This document shows, one piece after another, positions 8,378 through 15,642 of a stretch of DNA of 64,000 nucleotides. Position numbers and translations under genes: made by a program. Positions within the stretch are counted from its first letter, which is position 1. Each line of letters opens with the position of its first letter. The notes under the pieces were generated by a model, which saw nothing but the letters and a program-made list of their open reading frames with translations, was not told where the DNA came from and searched no databases. The stretch is from Nonomuraea maritima (GTDB lineage Bacteria; Actinomycetota; Actinomycetes; Streptosporangiales; Streptosporangiaceae). The DNA lies in assembly GCF_900100395.1 (NCBI RefSeq), contig NZ_FNFB01000010.1, forward strand, positions 121,780 through 185,779, read 5' to 3'.

Positions 8378-8620
8378 ATGTCCTTTGATCGGCATCTTGC
8401 CGAGATCGCCCGCGACTACCCCCAGTGGACCATCTGGCGGAGCGACGCCGGCCGCTGGTGGGCCACCAGACACCATCCGCTCAGCGCGGCGCAGCGCGGT
8501 GCCGGATGCGCGATGACCATTGACGCGGACGACGCGGAGGGACTGCGCGACCTCCTCCAGGACCAGGAGAGGCGGACCGGCACGCGGCCCCCGCGGCGAT
8601 CCGGCCCCGCACCTCCGTGA
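8378..8620 (+). CDS. Small actinobacterial protein downstream of the GntR gene
   Basis: 80 residues from ATG 8378, chosen because GGAAGG lies nine bases upstream; an in-frame ATG at 8369 is too close to that site. The sequence begins SFDRHLAEIARDYPQW and continues WRSDAGRWWATRHH, with an acidic segment DADDAEGLRDLLQDQE. Function is unknown. It resembles short proteins that often sit beside GntR or helix-turn-helix genes in Streptosporangiales (recalled, not searched). Confidence 0.65.
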   Translation: MSFDRHLAEIARDYPQWTIWRSDAGRWWATRHHPLSAAQRGAGCAMTIDADDAEGLRDLLQDQERRTGTRPPRRSGPAPP

Positions 8621-8730
8621 GCCGTGGTCTTGGAACGTTCTGCGACCGGCGTACACGAGCAGCCCGGTGCCTGGTCCAGCGTTTCGGGCGGCCCCGGCAC
8701 CGGGCCCCCAATGCAGGAGGGGCCACGAAC

Positions 8731-8769
8731 GCGGAAGCCCCCGACCCGATCGGGGGCGGGGGCTTCCGC
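8731..8769. terminator. Bidirectional hairpin terminator between convergent genes
   Basis: Arms GCGGAAGCCCCCG (8731-8743) and CGGGGGCTTCCGC (8757-8769) are perfectly complementary over 13 bases. They lie between the small protein gene (plus) and the coiled-coil gene (minus). Confidence 0.8.
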
Positions 8770-8780
8770 CCGTGGCGCTC

Positions 8781-9878
8781 CTAGTTGCGCGCCTCCGACA
8801 GCCGGATGTGCACGTCGGTGTCGTCCGAGACGGCCTGCGGGCGCTGCTCCTCGCCCTGCTCGTCCTCCTCGACGATCACCCGTACGTCGTCCTGCGGCCC
8901 GCCCTGCTCGGCCGGCTCCTCGACCGGCTGCTCCTGGGGGGCTTCCTGCTGTGCCTGCTGGGGGGCCTGCTGGGGGGCCTGCTGCGGGGGCACCTGGCGC
9001 GCCGGGGCGGGGGGCGGCGTGACGGCGTCGGGCACCAGCTGGCCCGCGGCGGCCTCGGCGTGCATGAGGTCGCCGAGCACCGAGCCGATCTCCGACAGCC
9101 GCCGCACGACCTCGGTGTGCGTGTTCGTCAGGTACTCGACCCGCCGCCCTGCCTGCTCGTCCAGCACCGCGGTGCGCTGCTGCGCCGCGGCCAGCATCTG
9201 CTCGGCCTCGGCACGGGCGGCCGTGACCGTCTGCTCGGCCTCGGCCTGGGCGGTCGTGACGAGCTGCTCGGCCTCCGCACGGGCCGACGTCACCGTGTGC
9301 TCGGCCTCCGCACGGGCGGACGTCACCGTGTGCTCGGCCTCGGCACGGGAGTCGCGCCGTACCTCTTCCGCCTCGGCGCGGGCGGCGGTGCGCTGCTCCT
9401 CGGCGTCGGCGCCGGCCTGGGCGAGCATGCGCTCGGCCGCCTGCGTCGCCTCGCCCACCCGCCGCTCGGCCTCGGCCTGGGCGGACGTGAGGATCTTGTC
9501 GGCCGTCTCCCGCGAGGACGTGAGCACGTGCTCGGCCTCGGCGTGGGCGGCCTCCCGCACGGCGGCGGCCTCGGCCTCGGCGTCCTCTCGCTTGGCCTGG
9601 GCCTCCTCCTCGCCGAGCCGCAGGATCTGCGCGAGCCTCGGGCTGAGGTCCTCGTAACTCTGCGGGGTCTCGACCATGCGCCGTCTGGCCTCCGCCAGCT
9701 CGAGCCGGCCCTGCTCGGCCTGGTCGATCGCCCGCGCCAGCCGCTCCTCCAGATCCCGGATCTGGTTGCGGGTACGGATCATGTAGTCGTGCACCTGGCG
9801 GCGGTTGTAGCCGCGCATCACGACCTCGAAGGTGTCCTCTTGCATCAGATCGGGGAAGTTCTCGTGCTGGTTCGTCAT
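8781..9878 (-). CDS. DivIVA-like coiled-coil protein with 11-residue repeats
   Basis: 365 residues. The N-terminus (FEVVMRGYNRRQVHDYMIRTRNQI) matches the DivIVA-type start, a short membrane-associating and dimerising domain. Residues ~100-260 are a long Ala/Glu-rich coiled coil built from 11-residue units of the type AEAEHTVTSAR, at least five nearly identical in a row. Hendecads favour a right-handed coil. The C-terminus is a Gln/Pro-rich then acidic tail. DivIVA, Scy and FilP-like proteins organise polar growth in filamentous actinomycetes. Which of these it corresponds to cannot be settled here. Confidence 0.75.
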   Translation of the reverse strand: MTNQHENFPDLMQEDTFEVVMRGYNRRQVHDYMIRTRNQIRDLEERLARAIDQAEQGRLELAEARRRMVETPQSYEDLSPRLAQILRLGEEEAQAKREDAEAEAAAVREAAHAEAEHVLTSSRETADKILTSAQAEAERRVGEATQAAERMLAQAGADAEEQRTAARAEAEEVRRDSRAEAEHTVTSARAEAEHTVTSARAEAEQLVTTAQAEAEQTVTAARAEAEQMLAAAQQRTAVLDEQAGRRVEYLTNTHTEVVRRLSEIGSVLGDLMHAEAAAGQLVPDAVTPPPAPARQVPPQQAPQQAPQQAQQEAPQEQPVEEPAEQGGPQDDVRVIVEEDEQGEEQRPQAVSDDTDVHIRLSEARN

Positions 9879-10025
9879 GGGGGTTACCTAAGCGTTTGCG
9901 TGAGGCGGGGGAAAACTGCAGGTTGTGAGGGTCTGCCGACGAGACGTCAGGAAACGACTTTCCTGCCATCTGCCCACGTCCGCAACCCGAACGCCATACC
10001 CCGAGCTGGAATTACGATGTGTCGA

Positions 10026-10547
10026 ATGTACATAGCAGCGCTGGACAACGGGGCGGTACCGGACATTCACCCTGAGGCGTACATCGCGCCCGGGGCCGTG
10101 GTGGTCGGCAGCGTCCGCATCGGGCGCGCGTCCAGCATCTGGTACGGCTCCGTGCTCCGCGCCGACGACGAGCGGATCGAGATCGGCGAGGAGTGCAACG
10201 TCCAGGACCTGTCGTGCCTGCACTCCGACCCCGGCGAGCCCGCGATCCTCGAAGACCGCGTCAGCCTGGGCCACAAGGCGATGGTGCACGGCGCCCACGT
10301 CGAGTCGGGCGCCCTGATCGGCATCGGCGCGATCGTCCTCGGCGGCGCCCGCGTGGGGGCGGGCACACTGGTCGCGGCCGGGGCGCTCGTGCCGCCCGGC
10401 AAGCGGATCCCGGCGGGCGTCCTGGTGGCCGGCGTGCCCGGCAAGATCGTACGCGAGCTCACCGACGCCGACCGCGACTCCTTCGCCCGCACCCCCGGCA
10501 ACTACGTGGCCAAGGCGCTCAGGCACCGGCGGGCGTCATCGCTTTGA
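10026..10547 (+). CDS. Gamma-class carbonic anhydrase family protein
   Basis: A 173-residue left-handed beta-helix protein of hexapeptide repeats (IGRASS, IGEECN, VGAGTL and similar). Three histidines match the zinc ligands of gamma carbonic anhydrases: His66 (CLHSD), His83 and His88 (LGHKAMVH). It is therefore likely a metal-dependent carbonic anhydrase-like protein (PaaY/YrdA group); many members have unproven activity. The start is ATG 10026; an ATG at 10017, adding Met-Cys-Arg, is an alternative with better ribosome-site spacing. It overlaps the convergent lipoprotein gene by 29 bases. Confidence 0.87.
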   Translation: MYIAALDNGAVPDIHPEAYIAPGAVVVGSVRIGRASSIWYGSVLRADDERIEIGEECNVQDLSCLHSDPGEPAILEDRVSLGHKAMVHGAHVESGALIGIGAIVLGGARVGAGTLVAAGALVPPGKRIPAGVLVAGVPGKIVRELTDADRDSFARTPGNYVAKALRHRRASSL

Positions 10548-11421
10548 CGAGCACCTGGTCCGACACCGAGGCGTCGTTCAGCGGATCGGCGTAGTCGGGA
10601 AGCTCGGGCCGCAGGAAGCGGACGTAGTCGACGGCGAGCTTCAGGTCGGGCGTGCCCTTGACCTGCTGGGCGTTGCCCTTGCCGGCGTCGTTCTTCAGCT
10701 CTCCGTAGCTGTCCCAGTCGGTGTAGGCGGTGACGCCCCACTGCAGCACGTCGGGAAGGGTGGACGCCCAGCGCCGCGCCACCTTCCACTGCCCCCCCTC
10801 CTCCTTGTACAGCGCGACGAACGCCCGGCCCACCCGGCCCAGCACCAGCTCGACCCAGCCGTCCTTGACGGCCAGTTCCGCCGGTTGCGAGCTGCCGTCC
10901 TGGGTGTACTTCACCTCGACCCGGCCGGGCTCCTCGCCCGTGCCGACGGTGACCGACACCCAGTTGGGGGTGGCGTACGAACCCGGCCGGCGGGCCATCA
11001 GGCCGCCCAGGGAGAACTTGCGCTTGGGCCTGCCCCCCGCCCGGCCGGTGACCTTGACGCGGGCGTGCATGACGATGTCGCCGGCGAGGTCCTGGTAGAC
11101 GAACGGCCCGCGGAAGGCGTCGAACCAGGTCGAGGTGCGCGGCTCCAGGTACATCGCGCCCTTGGCCGTCGTGTTCACGTCGAGCTTGGCGATGCGGTCG
11201 ACGTCCTTCTCGGTGTCGCTGAGCTTGGTCCACATCGACAGGTCGGCTGCGTCGTCGAACTCGGCGGACGCGCCCCCCACCTCGCCGCCCGGGGTGGGCG
11301 GCTCGGCGTTCTGCATGGTGAGCACGCCGGGGCCGGTGAGGGCCGGCTGCTCCGGCGTCGCCGTACCGCATCCGGCGAGCATGCACACGACTGCCAACGG
11401 TCCCGCGAGCTTCGCCTTCAT
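10519..11421 (-). CDS. Secreted lipoprotein with DUF1349-like beta-sandwich domain
   Basis: About 300 residues. A classical lipoprotein signal (KAKLAGPLAVVCMLAGC) gives a lipobox LAGC, so the protein is anchored outside the membrane. The rest resembles DUF1349/concanavalin-like beta sandwiches: DDAADLSMWTKLSD, GPFVYQDLAGDIVMHARVKV, ending in VDYVRFLRPELPDY. Carbohydrate binding is possible but not shown. An ATG at 11430 is an alternative start. Confidence 0.7.
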   Translation of the reverse strand: MKAKLAGPLAVVCMLAGCGTATPEQPALTGPGVLTMQNAEPPTPGGEVGGASAEFDDAADLSMWTKLSDTEKDVDRIAKLDVNTTAKGAMYLEPRTSTWFDAFRGPFVYQDLAGDIVMHARVKVTGRAGGRPKRKFSLGGLMARRPGSYATPNWVSVTVGTGEEPGRVEVKYTQDGSSQPAELAVKDGWVELVLGRVGRAFVALYKEEGGQWKVARRWASTLPDVLQWGVTAYTDWDSYGELKNDAGKGNAQQVKGTPDLKLAVDYVRFLRPELPDYADPLNDASVSDQVLVKAMTPAGA

Positions 11422-11474
11422 GGCTGACATTCTGCCGTGCGACGGTGGCCGATGATCGACCGACGGCCAGTACG

Positions 11475-12785
11475 ATGACGGCCGTGCCACCGTGGGATGC
11501 CTTCACCGCCACCGAGGCGGAGGTCCGCGCCATGGTCGCGGACCCGCGCTGGCAGGGCCTCCCGACCCCCGACCGGGCCTACGTCCTGGCTGCCAGGACC
11601 CTCGTGACCCCCGACGGCGACCGCTGGCTGTTCGGCACGCACGCCCGCTGGCACCTGCTCGACCCGGCCGACGGCCGCTGGATCCTCGCCTGCCCGCCGC
11701 AGGGCACGCGGGCCCGCCGGGTGGGGCATCCCGCGGCGGCGCTGACCGACGCCGTGGTGCCCGACGGCTACGACTTCCACGCCGAGCCCGGCTCGACGCA
11801 GGCGTTCATCGGCCCCGACGTCCCCGAGAGCCTCACCGAGGAGCTCAGGGTGCTGCTGCGGGCCGGCGGGCGCAAGTCCGAGCTCGACTACCCGCTGACG
11901 GCGTTCGGCGAGATCTTCGGCTCCGACGTGCCGAGCACGGTCGCCGCCGTGTGGGGCGCGATCATGTGGTGCGCGTACGCGCCCGCGTTCGACGGCAACG
12001 AGCGGCTGATCACCGTGTTCGGCGAGTACCTGCGCCGCTCGCTGCCGGGCGACGACTGGGTGCGCTGGCTCCCCGGCCCGCCGCTGGCCGACCTGGTCAC
12101 GCTGGTGAGCGAGCGGATGCGCGCCGGACGCCGGCGCGAGGCGCTGCGGCTCGCCGCGACGATGGCCGACACGGCGCAGATCCTGCTGCGCGACTCCCGG
12201 TTCAGGCCGCGCGCGCTCGCCCTGCTCACCATGATCGAGCCCATGCTGCGCGCCTCCCACATGACCGACCCCGACGACGACGCGGCGCTGCGCCGGCTGT
12301 GGCTCGAGCGCTGCCCGCCGCGCCTGTGCCGGGCCCTGCTGGTCGAGAACGACCCGGAGGCGCAGTTCGCGCACACCGTGTACGACCTCGTCGAGGCGCT
12401 GGCCTTCATGCCCGACCCGAGGGCGGCGGCCGCCTCCTTCCTGGCCGACCTGTCCGACTCGGGCGGCACACTGCCTGCGCGGCTCGACCACCGGCTGCGG
12501 CGGGCGTACGAGGAGTTGCGAAGGGCCGGGCTCACCGGCACCTCGGCGGCGGAGCGCACCCACCCCGACGGCTTCCCGGTGCGCGCCGGAGGGGTCTCGA
12601 CGGCGCTGAAGGTGGCGCCCCCTGACCGGACGAGCGCGGCGGCCGTGCTGGGGGCGGCGTACGCGACAGGGCTCGCCTGGCAGCGGCTCACGGGGGCGAA
12701 GGTGCCCGAGCGGGGGCTGGCGAGCCAGTCGGCTCTGGTCGCACGACTCGTCCACGAGCGCGACGACCACACCGGACTCTACTGA
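11475..12785 (+). CDS. Hypothetical protein
   Basis: 436 residues from ATG 11475. Not recognised. The N-terminal 130 residues contain short tryptophan-rich segments (RWLFGTHARWHLLD, GRWILACPPQG), perhaps a beta-rich domain. The rest is mostly helical with FGEIFGSDVPSTVAAVWGAIMW and LAATMADTAQILLRDSRF. There is no signal peptide or clear membrane helix. High GC at third codon positions and a long intact frame support a real gene. It is divergent from the lipoprotein, with 53 bases between starts. Confidence 0.65.
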   Translation: MTAVPPWDAFTATEAEVRAMVADPRWQGLPTPDRAYVLAARTLVTPDGDRWLFGTHARWHLLDPADGRWILACPPQGTRARRVGHPAAALTDAVVPDGYDFHAEPGSTQAFIGPDVPESLTEELRVLLRAGGRKSELDYPLTAFGEIFGSDVPSTVAAVWGAIMWCAYAPAFDGNERLITVFGEYLRRSLPGDDWVRWLPGPPLADLVTLVSERMRAGRRREALRLAATMADTAQILLRDSRFRPRALALLTMIEPMLRASHMTDPDDDAALRRLWLERCPPRLCRALLVENDPEAQFAHTVYDLVEALAFMPDPRAAAASFLADLSDSGGTLPARLDHRLRRAYEELRRAGLTGTSAAERTHPDGFPVRAGGVSTALKVAPPDRTSAAAVLGAAYATGLAWQRLTGAKVPERGLASQSALVARLVHERDDHTGLY

Positions 12786-12818
12786 ACCACAATTAGCGTA
12801 ATTTCCCCTTACTCCTTC

Positions 12819-12830
12819 TATATCGATATA
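12819..12830. promoter_or_regulatory. AT-only-flanked 12-base palindrome TATATCGATATA
   Basis: A perfect palindrome in an unusually AT-rich patch (about 12790-12860) after the hypothetical gene. It may be part of a promoter or operator for the small gene at 12997. There is no further support. Confidence 0.3.
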
Positions 12831-12996
12831 ACACTCCGGTTTCAGCTCTTTCGCCGAATTGTGATCTCGGATTGGGGAAATGACCCGGAGGAGCCCCGAG
12901 GCTCGGAAAGGAATGACTCCGATGGGCCATGTCGCCCGGAGGGGCCCGCGCCGTAACCTCGTAGAGGGTGTGGGCTGCGGAAGGAAGGACGACGCG

Positions 12997-13158
12997 GTGG
13001 GGCACGATGACCTGGACTCTCGGGTCCACGACCGTGTCGCGTTGGACGAGATTGCGCTCTACGCCGAGGTGCTCACGGCCGTGGCTGTCAGCGAGCGGCG
13101 GCTGACCTTGGACGAACTCGACGACGCGCTCGGATTGCGGACTTCGGCGAGCCGCTGA
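12997..13158 (+). CDS. Small conserved-looking protein (53 aa), unknown function
   Basis: The GTG at 12997 is preceded by GGAAGGA about ten bases upstream; longer frames to 12880 look non-coding. The acidic helical protein contains DRVALDEIALYAEVLTAV and a C-terminal TLDELDDALGLR. The latter looks like the helix pattern of small winged-helix or SpoVT-like partners, but nothing specific is recognised. Confidence 0.6.
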   Translation: MGHDDLDSRVHDRVALDEIALYAEVLTAVAVSERRLTLDELDDALGLRTSASR

Positions 13159-13179
13159 AGGACCAGAAGATTACTAGCC

Positions 13180-13198
13180 CCGGGAACCTAGTTCCCGG
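13180..13198. terminator. Hairpin after the 53-residue gene
   Basis: CCGGGAA (13180-13186) pairs with TTCCCGG (13192-13198) around a five-base loop, 22 bases after the stop. It lies in the convergent space with the csoR-like gene and could serve both. Confidence 0.6.
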
Positions 13199-13265
13199 CT
13201 CCTGAGGGGTCGGGAACGGCGGTTTCCGGGGATTCCCCCTAACTAGTCACCCTTCTCGAATGGGA

Positions 13266-13547
13266 CTAGGAACGTACGAGGCGGGCAATAGCCGCCGAGG
13301 CCTCCTTCACCTTCGCCTCGGCCTCCGGCCCGCCGGTGGTGATGGCCTCGGCCACACAGTGGGAGATGTGCTCCTCCAGCAGCCCCAGTGCCACCGCCTG
13401 CAGGGCCCGCGTCGCCGCGGAGACCTGGGTGAGCACGTCGATGCAGTAGGCGTCGTCATCGACCATGCGCTGCAGGCCACGGATCTGACCTTCGATTCGC
13501 CTGAGACGCGTCAGATAGGCCTGCTTGTCTCCGCTGTACCCATGCAT
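13266..13547 (-). CDS. csoR: CsoR/FrmR-family metal-sensing transcriptional repressor
   Basis: A 93-residue all-helical DUF156 protein with YLTRLRRIEGQIRGLQRMV at the start. The copper-site residues of CsoR are conserved: Cys35 (AYCIDVL), His60 and Cys64 (EEHISHC). Cu(I) binding normally releases the repressor from DNA and turns on copper export. No copper ATPase or chaperone gene is adjacent, so its target lies elsewhere or is the neighbouring glycosyltransferase region. The start is ATG 13547; an overlapping ATG lies in another frame. Confidence 0.88.
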   Translation of the reverse strand: MHGYSGDKQAYLTRLRRIEGQIRGLQRMVDDDAYCIDVLTQVSAATRALQAVALGLLEEHISHCVAEAITTGGPEAEAKVKEASAAIARLVRS

Positions 13548-13555
13548 GCTCCTAA

Positions 13556-13575
13556 GGTACCCGTAACCGGTATGG
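13556..13575. promoter_or_regulatory. Possible CsoR operator
   Basis: GGTACCCGTAACCGGTATGG lies just upstream of the csoR start. It has a loose TACC...GGTA symmetry like known CsoR sites, but lacks their long G/C tracts. Autoregulation is common in the family; the match is weak. Confidence 0.3.
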
Positions 13576-13627
13576 CTGTCCGCGTCCAGCGGACTGCCAC
13601 AGGCAGCGGAGTTTGCGCCTGTGGCGG

Positions 13628-14692
13628 TCAGCGCAGGCCGTCGATCAGCTTCTCCCACTGCCGGGCCACGTCACCGGCCGAGTGGCGTACGGCGGTGCCG
13701 AGCGCGCCGGCCGCCAGGGAGCGCCGCCCCCGCTCGTCGTCGATCAGCGCGAGCAGCGCCGCCGCGAACGTCTGCGGGTCGTCCTCGTCGGGCACGAGCA
13801 CGCCGTTACGGCCCGGCGCCACGAACTCCCGAGGCCCGCGAGCCCCGTCGGACGCCACCACGGGCACGCCGCAGCCCATGGCCTCCAGCACCGTCATCCC
13901 GTGGTCCTCGCTGCGCGAGGTGTTGGCCACGATCGACGCCTTGGCGAACTCGCCCGCCAGATCGGGCGTGGTGCCCATGAAGTAGACGTGGTTGTGCAGG
14001 TTGAGTTCGCGTACGAGTGCGCGCAGCAGGCGCTCCTCGGGGCCCGCGCCGTACAGCCGCAGCCGCCAGTCGGGCCGCTTGCCCGCCACGATCGCGAACG
14101 CCCTGATGAGCCGGTCGTACGCCTTCACCGCCACCCACCGCCCGCCGGCGGCCACGATCCGGTTGTCCATCCGCGAACGCGGCCACGGGCCGTCCGGCAG
14201 CGCGTCCGGCACGCTGTGCACGGCGGCGTCCGTGCCGAGGAGCTTCGCCCAGTCCTGCTGGGCCGACCGCGTGGCGGTCACGACCGCGTCGAGGCGCGGG
14301 TAGTAGCGCTTCACCGGCCCCGGCACGGACGGACGTCCCCACTCCCTGGCGATCCTGATGGTCTCGCGGGGCGCGTGCCGCGCGGCCTGGACGCCGACAC
14401 CCGGCCGGGTCGTGATCAGCACGTCGCTCTTCAGGTTGCGCAGCATCCGCCAGAGCGCCACGTCGGTGCGCACCTGTCCGCGCGGCAGCAGGTGCCTGAC
14501 CCCGGGCCGGACGTCGACGACGCTGCGCATCGACACCTTGGGCCCGACGGGAAAGAACGGGTGCTCCTTGTGCCGCCTGACGCTGATCACCTCGACGTCG
14601 TGCCGTTCCGACAGCGCGGTGGCGAGGTTGAGGGCAGCGCGTACGTCGCCCCGCATGCCGTACGCGGAGGCGAGCACCAGGCTGATCATCAT
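13628..14692 (-). CDS. Glycosyltransferase family 4 (GT-B fold)
   Basis: 354 residues. The N-terminal half has the GT-B acceptor domain (ISLVLASAYGMRGDVRAALNLA). The C-terminal half has the donor-binding pattern: GGRWVAVKAYDRLIRAFA, LRLYGAGPEERLLRALV and SEDHGMTVLEAMGCGVPVVAS, whose Glu residues contact the nucleotide-sugar. It probably transfers a sugar to a cell-envelope polymer or lipid. Its ATG overlaps the stop of the upstream gene by four bases, so the two are translationally coupled. Confidence 0.87.
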   Translation of the reverse strand: MMISLVLASAYGMRGDVRAALNLATALSERHDVEVISVRRHKEHPFFPVGPKVSMRSVVDVRPGVRHLLPRGQVRTDVALWRMLRNLKSDVLITTRPGVGVQAARHAPRETIRIAREWGRPSVPGPVKRYYPRLDAVVTATRSAQQDWAKLLGTDAAVHSVPDALPDGPWPRSRMDNRIVAAGGRWVAVKAYDRLIRAFAIVAGKRPDWRLRLYGAGPEERLLRALVRELNLHNHVYFMGTTPDLAGEFAKASIVANTSRSEDHGMTVLEAMGCGVPVVASDGARGPREFVAPGRNGVLVPDEDDPQTFAAALLALIDDERGRRSLAAGALGTAVRHSAGDVARQWEKLIDGLR

Positions 14693-15483
14693 CCGCCCAC
14701 CTCGATGCGCAGCTCGTCATCGGCGGTGTAGCAGGGCCTGATCAGCACCCCGTCGACCACGGCCGACGGATAGTGCAGCCGGCGGCGTTTGCCGTCGACG
14801 TCGTCGAGCCACGTGCCGAGCCGCAGCGGCGTGGGCACGCCCGCGACCTCCAGCGCGGGCTCCCAGGTGCCCGCCTCGTCGGGGTCGGCGGCCAGCACGT
14901 CGACGAGCGACACGGCGGCGTGGAAGCGCACCCCCTGCACGGTGGCCGTGGCCGAGACCCGGGCGGCCGTCATGCGCCGGTCGAGCGTCAGCACGGCCTC
15001 GTGGCGGGAGTCGTCGTCCTCCAGGCCGGTGTAGGCGAGCAGGCCGGTCACCTCGAAGCGGCCCTCACGGAACCAGATGGCCCGCACCTCGGCCGCCGGC
15101 CCGGCCTCGGAGATCTTCAGCGCGAGGTATCCGTTGCGGGTGCGGTAGGAGCGGTAGGCGAGCGTGCGCTGACACAGCGCGTAGGCGTCGAGGTGGTCGA
15201 GCGAGAACCCGGGGTCGATGCTGCGCAGCCGGCTGCGTGCGCCGTCGCGGCGCAGGTAGGCGTCCCAGCGTCCGGCGGTGAGCTCCAGCGGCGCCAGCGA
15301 GACGGCGAGGGTGGCCTCCTGCGCCCGCGCGCCAGGGGAGCCGATCAGCACGTGGCGTTCCACGCCGGTGGCACGGTGCCGCAGCAGGAGTTCGGTTCCG
15401 GCTTCCAGGGGTTCGTCGATGGCGAGTCTCAGGGACAGGATGTCGGCAAGGGTGACTTCGGCGTCCGTCACGACGACGCCCAT
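14689..15483 (-). CDS. Beta-rich protein coupled to the glycosyltransferase
   Basis: 264 residues from ATG 15483, which has GGGGAGGGG about eight bases upstream; the longer frame to 15513 has no such site. The protein looks like tandem beta-sandwich modules: TLADILSLRLAIDEPLEAG, GRWDAYLRRDGARSRLR, and LHYPSAVVDGVLIRPCYTAD near the end. Similar modules accompany TagF-like and GT4 enzymes in teichoic-acid or glycan pathways (recalled). No catalytic motif is seen. Its role probably supports the coupled glycosyltransferase. Confidence 0.65.
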   Translation of the reverse strand: MGVVVTDAEVTLADILSLRLAIDEPLEAGTELLLRHRATGVERHVLIGSPGARAQEATLAVSLAPLELTAGRWDAYLRRDGARSRLRSIDPGFSLDHLDAYALCQRTLAYRSYRTRNGYLALKISEAGPAAEVRAIWFREGRFEVTGLLAYTGLEDDDSRHEAVLTLDRRMTAARVSATATVQGVRFHAAVSLVDVLAADPDEAGTWEPALEVAGVPTPLRLGTWLDDVDGKRRRLHYPSAVVDGVLIRPCYTADDELRIEVGG

Positions 15484-15592
15484 CACGAACCCCTCCCCGT
15501 CGAATAAGGCCATGCGTCGTTGAGGTTACCGTGATTTTCCCGTTATGTGGATGCCGGTTTGCGGCTGATCATGCCAGTTACGGGTACCGCCG

Positions 15593-15625
15593 CCGCAATG
15601 GGCCGCCGGACACGGCCCATTGCGG
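15593..15625. terminator. Perfect 13-base-pair hairpin downstream of the Fe-S oxidoreductase
   Basis: CCGCAATGGGCCG (15593-15605) pairs exactly with CGGCCCATTGCGG (15613-15625). It is 18 bases past the stop of the minus-strand Fe-S gene. There is no long U-run, as is usual for high-GC actinomycetes. Confidence 0.8.
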
Positions 15626-15642
15626 AATACGGATGACCCCGG

